64,000 nt of DNA. Source: Undaria pinnatifida. Lineage: Eukaryota > Sar > Phaeophyceae > Laminariales > Alariaceae. The stretch is from the NCBI GenBank assembly GCA_012845835.1, contig JABAKD010000009.1, positions 20,902,318-20,966,317 of the forward strand, written 5' to 3'. Under the pieces are notes generated by a model, which saw only the letters and a program-made list of their open reading frames with translations, had not been told where the DNA came from and did not search any database. This document shows positions 57,501 to 64,000 of the stretch, in pieces (position 1 is the stretch's first letter; every line of letters starts with the position of its first letter). The position numbers and the translations under genes were made by a program.

Positions 57501-60500
57501 TGTTATAAAGCTTACCCTGGGCTGGGGAGTCGATCGATATTTTACCTCGGTGACTCAGCAGGGAGTACCTTCACGTTTGACGTCGTGGAGGTCACGGGCT
57601 CGACTCTCACTTGCTTCAAGCGTTTATTTATCTATTATCAGAAATGTTTGCGCACGGATCCTAAAAACATGCCTCCTTGGGTCCCCAGGAATTGGAATGC
57701 AGTTTGGGGTAGGTACTTAATGTCCGTATACGGATACCCGTCAACTGATACGCCCCAAAGATTCCGCCTTTCCGAGGGTTGGTTGGAGAGTGTTATAAGG
57801 CTTACCCTGATCTGGGTAATCGTTTTTGTTTTACCCTCGGCAGCGTTTTACTCCCAGTAGCTCAGTAGGTAACATCCTTACACTTGACGTCGTCGCAGTC
57901 ACACTTAAGTCAAAGCACATCTCGTGCCATAAAGTATCTCTTCCCAACAACAGTTTCCGGCGCAGACAAGCAAAAGCACGCCGCTGCCAATGTATCGCAG
58001 TGTACGCAATCCGGCAGGGTAAGGAGAGACAAACATTCTGCAAACCGTAACACCATAACGCCGCTAGAGGGGGGTGTACTTAGTTTGTGAGGGGGGAGGG
58101 GATACCACAACACAGGTTTTGCGCAGCTATAAGCAGTCATAAAATCCCCAATGCAACTGGAAATAAAGGGGACAGTGGGTTCCGCCACACATGTCCTTAC
58201 CCTCCTGTCGGTGATAAAACAGCCATAGCGGGAGAGCGGGGGAAACTCTCATTTGTTGCTTGCCTTAGTCATTTGACCATACCATTGACCACACATCCCT
58301 TTCGAGACGGAGCACCGTTCATACTCCTAATAGAAACACCTGCCACTTTTGGGCGCTCATTACTACGTTTCTTGCGGACTGTACATTCGTACCGGTATGA
58401 CATGCTCATTTTTGCTAATGCCGTAACACAGCAATTCCGTTAGCACCTGTGTAAGCGGTGCACACAAACTGCATGATCTCCGGCCGGATAGCGTTCAACC
58501 ACCGCAACAAACAAAAACAATCACAGGCCAGCCGTAAAGGTCGCAAGCACCGCGTTATGATTTTTACCTGCTTCAGTCCGTCCCTTTCCGCCTCCAGCTT
58601 CCTTAAATCCAGCTTCATCTTCTCAAGCTTTGTCTGTTTCGCCAACATCTGAGGCGTGGACGTAGTACCCAAATTTCCACAAAGTGTCGCGGCAGAAGAA
58701 AGTTATTGGAAAAGTTGTTGCAGGGTCAAATGTTAGGGTTGCTTCGGTGATTGGATAATATTTTTACCAACCGTCTGGTGCTTGGGGTTGAGTGACCGGA
58801 TGTCGTTTTCACCAGTAGCCCGAGGGGAAACACGCTCATACTGGCGTCGTGGTCGGGACACGGATTCGAGACTCGCTTCGAACGTATCCTCTGGGGCATT
58901 TACAAAACAAAAGAAAATGCGCTTTTTCATCTGCGAGGTCGAGGATCTCGTCGAAAATCGTCTTCGCATGCTTTTCGTATGTGATACTCCGATCGCGCGT
59001 GTTTCGGGTTTGGGCGATTGGATATTTAGCCTGTTGTCGGTAGCCCAGTGGGCAACACTTTCGCAACATAGGCACGACAGACTCGTCACGGTTCATGCAA
59101 GCACGTACCTGGTATCATATGTTTGCGTGTCATCTCGCGTGACCGTAAGGACACAGTAGTAATTGGCAGAAAATCTTGGAACCTTTCGGGACTTGGAAAC
59201 GTGATTCTTGACTCGGCTGGGAAAGGGCGAGAGCCTGAGATGGCGCCACAATCAGACACTACCTTGTGCGACGCTACCTTCCCAGCTGCCTTGCCACACA
59301 GGTCGCAGATTGCGCATATAGACTACGCCGGCCGCCTTTACCGGCGAGCAGAAAAAACGTCAAGAACGCTTAAAAATGCGAGCAGAAAAAACGTTAAGAA
59401 CGCTTAAAAATACGATACGAAAGAGCCCCGCAGCGCACGACCCTAAATTTAACGAACTCACAGCGGACATAGATAAAACGAGTTTAGTTTATAAAGTTAA
59501 AACTCCGCGCATTTTCATTTCACCGCAAGGATCCTGGAACTATGGATACTCATTTATTTAGTTAAAGCAGCCTTTTGATCCAAGATGCACCGATGATGGA
59601 TAGAACGGCTCGAGTTTACAGAAAAAACAACCTTTATGGACACCTGGCTAAGAATCAAACGCCAAGGATTTAGTTATCTACACACTGGACAGATCGCGAT
59701 TTAGATCATCTACATGATCTAGACCATCTAAACCATGTAGATCATCTAGATCCTACAAGGTTTCCCTCGGGGATGGGGTTTATTTGATATCCCGGGGGCG
59801 TCTTAAGTCGAAAACGGGTATCACAGACGTTCCAGTGACATGTAAAGATATAAGCTACAGTACTAAATGCTGATGTATGCTTCGTATACCCAGTATGAGG
59901 TCCGCCGATGTGTACTTGATTGTTAAATTGGACGTGTTGATACTGCTGTCGTGGTTTGATGTCCTGCTGCTGTGCACCAGCCACGCACACACATACACCG
60001 TGACTACTGGCGCGCGATTCGATGCCAGCCGACGAGGGAATGAAGAGCTGAAGCCTTCTCGCGATAAACATGAAGGCGCGTACCGTAGTGCGGAGGACAA
60101 CAGTAGTTCTTGTGCGACCTTTCGATGCCATATGCACACACGAACCGGTTGCAAGTCGAATTCGCTCTTACCTCAACGTCGTGCCTACGGCGAAGCTCGC
60201 TCCTCTCCAGCGCCGCCGCGTCCCGCAACCTGTAGAAGAAGTGGTGCCAGTACGGGCGCAGTACGACAGCAGCAGCAGTACAGTTGCAGCGCAGTGGGGT
60301 ACCAATTTTAGAGCCTCTCGGAAAAGCCAAGTATTTTGCCGCTCTTATCTCTGGTTGGGCATGATGTAGGCCTTCGTATAGGCGTCACAACGCACGACAA
60401 GTCGGTTTGACCCATCTTAGGTCCCTTGTCTATTGCCATGGGCGCTCTCAAACCGAGCATCCCACTGCACCACATTGGGCCGACGCGGGCACGAACTACG

Positions 60501-61351
60501 GCGAACGTTCAGCGTAGAACGCGACGACAAGCTCGATAAAAATGGAGACCGTTTAAGCGGGTTGTGGTTGCGTGCCGGGTCCAACCATCTGGGTTGAGCC
60601 TTTGCTTTTGCTACTGCTGTGCTACTGTGGTGTACCGGGTGACCAGTTTAAGACCATCCCGTGACAAGCGAATTTAGGTGGTCTCAACTATACTACTCGT
60701 ATGGTGTCATGTTTTGCTATGACGGAGGACAATACAAAAAAGAACCCACGGCGGTATAAACTACACATAATAACATAATGACCGAATATCATATATATCC
60801 TCCTGTTTGTTTAGTGCTAATTGCCATACGGGGTACTTGGTCCTGATCACTATGTTCCCCCGTAATGCTACAAAGCTTATCACATACCAGGTACAAATTT
60901 CAAGCACTTTTCGTCTCAGAAGGCCGATTTACCTCTTCTTATCGCCCGAAAATACGTAATAAACGACATTGCCTTGAAGCCGGTGCACCACCAGGTACCA
61001 TGTACCATGTACCATGTACCATGCACCATGCACCATGTACCATGTACCATGTACCATGTACCATCGTATCAAATACGTGTCCTGTGTTGCTATATGCTGC
61101 TATACAGAGGAGAATTGGTATACTTGTAGGAGGCTTCCAGAGCGAGAAGACTTGTTGTTACAGTATCATGGCAAGATAATAGAGACCCTTAATATTGTCA
61201 CCTACGCATGTCTTCCCCCGCCGCCCTCGAAGAACCCCCGTCCTCCGTTCCGGTCGACGATACGATCGACGGCCTGCGGGCGGAGCCTGTGATGCTATTT
61301 TTCCGAGTCGAGATCGCAGCCGTTCTGCCCCTGGGTACGGCAAGTCTGCTG
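54547..61351 (-). CDS. large unknown protein, eight-exon model (5' and 3' ends missing)
   Basis: Exons on the minus strand: 61351-61202 (STRKNSITGSARRPSIVSS), 60229-60172 (LRDAAALERSELRRRHDVE, donor GAG|GTAAGA), 59335-59278 (VVYMRNLRPVWQGSWE), 58890-58772 (EDTFEASLESVSRPRRQYE), 58648-58568 (LAKQTKLEKMKLDLRKLEAE, coiled coil), 57441-57304 (GQVGLFKDGYAELKACLAGL, DPEKQDPDE), 56472-56311 (poly-Gly, then SEETKAWKKTMLATEEGLNH) and 55586-54547 (346 codons: LQGLLIEAVAAAVPTVSMPV ... VCDDDPRYSGAAIVGAQ ... MPTVGVSMTNFRQAPLL). Phases agree at all seven junctions. Alternative frames remain for 59335-59278 (CAICDLCGKAAGK, zinc-knuckle-like) and 58890-58768. No known domain is recognised. The last exon ends at a GTAACG donor, so more follows below 54547. 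Confidence 0.55.
55822..55881. repeat. tRNA-like foldback element, copy 5
   Basis: CATAGCACTATCCACTAGAC ... CAGTGACTGAACTAGCTCAA..GGGTGCTAT. Left arm is nearly the same as at 36899. It lies in an intron of the minus-strand eight-exon gene. Confidence 0.75.
56688..56854. mobile_element. MITE-like element, copy 2
   Basis: Shares TAGAGTGCC, CCAGTAGTGGCA, TACGCGGAGTAGTG and a terminal AAGGGACCACTACT with 51617-51788. Its 5' terminus is worn (TTAAGGTCCCT). Intronic in the minus-strand gene. Confidence 0.65.
56987..57075 (-). pseudogene. decayed duplicate of exon 57441-57304
   Basis: The minus frame reads ELKILIAGKVQSFAPTDSDK then QDPDQ|GTGGGG, parallel to ELKACLAGL..DPEKQDPDE|GTGAGG about 310 bp away. 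GAGCTGAAA and ACAGGATCCCGAC are shared. The 5' part and acceptor are lost. It may be an unused exon duplicate or an alternative exon. Confidence 0.55.
57501..57929 (+). mobile_element. miniature LTR-like element with tRNA-like segments
   Basis: Direct repeats start TGTTATAA(A/G)GCTTACCCTG at 57501 and 57791. TAAA precedes the first (57497-57500) and follows ...GTGCCA at 57930, a possible 4-bp target duplication. Each repeat contains a tRNA-like stretch (GTAGCTCAGTAGGTAACATC ... CTTGACGTCGTCG). The repeats are diverged, so the ends are uncertain; a dimeric tRNA-derived SINE is the alternative. The tail before the second repeat (GGTTGGAGAG) matches the 61801 element. Confidence 0.5.
58245..58370 (-). 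mobile_element. LINE 3' fragment, second copy
   Basis: On the + strand CTCATTTGTTGCTTGCCTTA, TTTCGAGACGGAGCACCGTT and TCCTAATAGA.ACACCT match 20659-20765. It lies in an intron of the minus-strand gene. Only the last part of the ORF (SIRS.NGAPSRKG) and the 3' end remain, as expected of a 5'-truncated insertion. Confidence 0.75.
59805..60060 (+). repeat. dispersed repeat, family R3 copy 2
   Basis: TGTATGCTTCGTATACCCAG, AAATTGGACGTGTTGA and ACACATACACCGTGACTACT in the same order as 15570-15720. Confidence 0.75.
60998..61064. repeat. (GTACCAT)n / (GCACCAT)n short array
   Basis: Eight or nine tandem copies of the 7-bp unit CCATGTA/CCATGCA. Confidence 0.95.
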
Positions 61352-61800
61352 CTGCAGGCCAGTGGAGAAGCGACCGGTGACACTGACTGCTTCCACAAAA
61401 ATATAATAGAACGCGATGGCCAAGCATGGGAAGAGGGGGGCGGGCGGGGGGGGGGGGGGCTTGTCGGAAGTAATCGATTCGTGTGAACATTAATTTCAGC
61501 ATCAGTGCCAAATCGATGCCAATGCCAATCTTAAATATCAACGTCACAGCAAGTCTGCTGCTACGGCCAATGGAGAAGCGACATTTGACACTGTCTGCGG
61601 TCATGATGGCCGTTGGGGCATTGAGGTTTGTCGGAATCGATTGACCAATGTTAATATCGATGTCAGCATGTGTCTCATGGTCAATGTCCGTGCCAGCCAA
61701 CGTCACAGCAAGTATGCTGCTGCAGGCCAGTGGCACCGACTGCTATCAGAAACGCAAGCAATCAACGCGATCGTCAGAAATGGAAGGAAGGGGGCATTGG

Positions 61801-62184
61801 TGTTATAAGGCTTAGTTTGGGTAAGCTATTGGTTAACCTTTCGCAAGTGGTCAAACGGACTAATACCCCACTAATACCTTAACAAATGGCGTCGTCGGCA
61901 GGACCGTGGTTTTTTTGGGTCGTGGGTTCAAATCCCACATCCAACATAATAAACTTTTTCAGACTTTCCCCATGTCGAACTTGATAAATACTCCCCCCGG
62001 TATCCCCAGGAAATGAAACGGCTTGGATATATTGATGGGCTCCGCCCGTATATCCGGCCGACCTGCTATCCCGCCGTTTCAGGGGGGGAGAGTGTTATAA
62101 GGCTTAGTTTGGGTAAGCTATTGGTTAACCTTTCGCAAGTGGTCGAACGGACTAATACCCCACTACTATACTAATACCTTGACA
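61801..62184 (+). mobile_element. 384-bp miniature LTR retroelement
   Basis: LTRs 61801-61884 (84 bp) and 62093-62184 (92 bp) both start TGTTATAAGGCTTAGTTTGG and end ACCTT(A/G)ACA. They differ mainly by an 8-bp CTACTATA-type insertion. Flanks TTGG (61797-61800) and TTGG (62185-62188) give a 4-bp target duplication. A polypurine run, CAGGGGGGGAGAG, sits immediately before the 3' LTR. The 208-bp interior is non-coding and starts AATGGCGTCGTCGGCAGG, very like the base of the interior of the 1.4-kb element (AAGGGCGTCGTCGGCGGG). It also carries GTGGGTTCAAATCCCAC, a tRNA T-arm-like hairpin. Size places it with the smallest known LTR elements (SMART/TRIM). Confidence 0.8.
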
Positions 62185-62199
62185 TTGGGGCGTGTCGGA

Positions 62200-62420
62200 A
62201 TTAATCGATTAATGTTGATATCGATGTCGGCGTCAATGTCAGCATCAGCATCAACGTCAGCATCAGTATCAATGTCAATGTCAACTTCAGCGTCAATGTC
62301 AACACCACGAAGAGACCGACGGCACTGACTGCTTTCCACAAATACGCGATGGCCAAGCATGGGAGGGGGGCGGGATGGGGAGGGGATTGCCGGAAGTCAT
62401 CGGTCAATGTCAATATCAGT
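62200..62420. repeat. CAATGTCAGCGT-type low-complexity DNA
   Basis: Short GT(C/A)A..TCAGCATCA units and GGCCAAGCATGGGA(G/A)...GGGGGG(C)GGG also occur at 61417-61690 (61420 and 62349). The Asp/Ile-rich minus frames come from this repeat. Confidence 0.75.
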
Positions 62421-63580
62421 GTCAACACCAGCCAGAGAAACTTGAAAATAAAATAAATAATAAAGACACGGCTGTGTTCGAACCAAAAACACAAACACAC
62501 TGTTGCCCACGTTAGCCCAAGAACGCGTTGATGGATTATCATTGCAGCTGTGATCGTTTTGGGTCTTCCCACCTCTCCCCTCGATCCAGCACCGAACAAG
62601 AACATCCGCAGATTTCCAGTGTTTCCAGCTAACCTCCTCTCAAGATTTGATCCTCGCTCGCGTAAATTGGCGTCATCCCGCTGCCAGCGCCTTCATCAAT
62701 ATGTGCGTACCGGTGCAAGGTGTTATTTTTATGTCTGCCGTCCAACAATGTGCAGCATGTCATATGAGATTCAACGTTGATTACCCATAACCATTCCCAG
62801 AAAACATTAATAGGACAAAACCAACCGAAACCCACAAAAAAGGAAACGTATCCACAAAACCTAGCCTCCCTTCTGTCCCTACTCCCGCCTTGGCGTCGCT
62901 CTAATCCACCTGCTGCCCTAGCTCTAATCCACCTGCTGCCCTAGCTCCACCTTTCCTTGCCTACACATAGGTATCGATCGGACAACCGCTTGCGGGGAGC
63001 ATTCACCTATGAGCCCTACCGTGTATGACAGAGTGTGACACACTCCCAGCAATACATATTGTCGGTTGCGGATTTTTATCACCCAGGGTGCTAACCTGTT
63101 GAGGGGGTGATATACAACGTGCTCCAGGTGATCAATCTGGTGGTGGTCGTTTAGGGTTTTGGAGTAGTAGTTACCACCCGGGTGGTATGCTTTAGAGGTG
63201 TACTATGCAAGGTGAGGTGTGTTATACGTTGTCGATATACGGCAGCGGAAGTCAGGTGCCACCACCTAAAAAGCGACTGGTGTGGTCCTGTTAGTATTCT
63301 ACGCAAAGCGTGCGGCAGTACAAGTGAGATCACTATGCTCCACGCGTGCCGTACACACCCTTGCGTTGCACTATACCAGGCATACTGTAATGACACGTTC
63401 GTTGTGACACCCCAGCCGAATCGAACCGCTAGGGCTGCTTGTTGTGAGGCTGTATCGACGGATGTCAGACCAACCTGATGTCAGCAATTTTCCTTGGTTC
63501 CAAGACATGACAGGTGTTGTTTACTGCCCTATAGAAAGGCTAAAGTACGCAGGATGGTGGTTGGTGGTCGGCGGGGGCGG
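62420..63580. other. no gene recognised
   Basis: Short frames only. CCACCTGCTGCCCTAGCT is duplicated near 62905-62945. Confidence 0.45.
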
Positions 63581-63588
63581 CGGCAACG

Positions 63589-63622
63589 CTAACCCTAACC
63601 CTAACCCTAACCCTAACCCTAA
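63589..63622. repeat. interstitial telomeric repeat (CCCTAA)n
   Basis: GCTAACCCTAACCCTAACCC... about five and a half units of the TTAGGG-type telomere repeat in C-rich orientation, preceded by a GGCGG run and followed by GGTTATGGAG. Confidence 0.95.
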
Positions 63623-63839
63623 GGTTATGGAGTGACCCGTGCTATTAGTAGGATACTGTGGCTTGTGAAGTGCGGCCGTCGTGGATGCTGTGTTTTGACC
63701 GTCGTGGATGCTGTGCTTTGGCTGTGCTTTGGCTGTCATGGAGGCTGTGCTTTGGAAAGACGCACCACCCATGCATAGAAGTTTATCGTCTAAAACCCAA
63801 AAATATGTACTGTTTCTTTTGGCCGATGTTGTTTTTCGC

Positions 63840-63925
63840 CACTGCCGTCACTGTCGTCAGTGCCACTGCCGTCACTGCCGTCACTGTCGCCACTGTCGCC
63901 ACTTCTCGTCACTGTCGCCACTGGT
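63840..63925. repeat. GTCACTGYCGYCA short tandem repeat
   Basis: About nine units of the 9-bp GTCACTGCC/GCCACTGTC, giving Val-Thr-Ala or Cys-His-Arg frames. Confidence 0.9.
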
Positions 63926-64000
63926 TTTCGGCGTTTCCCTCTCATTTAATGAAATAGATCAGTTCACGGATGCCTCGCGACAACGCATATAGAGGTGCTG

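Noticed and set aside
57486-57860. 124-codon plus-strand protein
   Set aside because: The frame runs through the direct repeats of the LTR-like element and its tRNA-like segments.
61885-61950. tRNA gene from GTGGGTTCAAATCCCAC
   Set aside because: A T-arm hairpin is present but no D arm or anticodon stem at the right distance; it is the interior of the mini-LTR element.

Overview
This window looks like nuclear DNA of an intron-rich eukaryote. A stramenopile, most plausibly a brown alga, fits best. Base composition is near balanced, and coding shows only as short exons with GT...AG borders separated by introns of hundreds to thousands of bases. There are no operons or bacterial ribosome sites. 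Pol III tRNA genes sit among LTR-, LINE-, MITE- and tRNA-derived repeats, and CCCTAA telomere-type arrays occur internally. A bacterial-type RecA is encoded in pieces by nuclear-style exons, as expected of an organelle-targeted RecA. The lineage is an inference; there is no rRNA or marker gene to prove it.

Layout. 0.5-14 kb: tRNA-Val(GAC) genes (one decayed, three intact), a 317-bp tandem duplication at the end of a PIF1-like helicase fragment, an exon pair for an OTU-type cysteine protease with an N-terminal hydrophobic anchor, tandem repeats, a complete TRIM element (6387-7385) and the first exons of an unknown minus-strand gene (7598-7889). 15-21 kb: a 15.4-kb hairpin, five exons of recA on the minus strand and a decayed non-LTR retrotransposon 3' end. 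21-27 kb: mostly repeats, plus one ATG-less ORF. 27.5-31.2 kb: a minus-strand gene for an Ala/Pro-tailed protein with DPE-type motifs, its introns carrying tRNA-like foldback elements. 34.5-39.2 kb: two plus-strand gene models, one membrane-anchored and one ending in an acidic tail. 40.6-50.1 kb: a minus-strand exon and a long plus-strand gene for a basic coiled-coil protein. An intron of that gene holds a complete 1.4-kb LTR element with its own ORF. 51-54 kb: MITE-like elements and repeats. 54.5-61.4 kb: a minus-strand gene of at least eight exons, its introns loaded with a MITE, a mini-LTR element and a LINE fragment. 61.8-64 kb: a 384-bp mini-LTR element, low-complexity DNA and an interstitial telomere repeat.

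Gene models were built by hand from splice signals and reading-phase continuity. The genes are not functionally linked. The strongest themes are the very small LTR elements with 4-bp target duplications, the tRNA-derived hairpins, a compensatory base-pair change in one tRNA-Val copy and a heavily over-represented 9-bp motif, TACCWGGTA.
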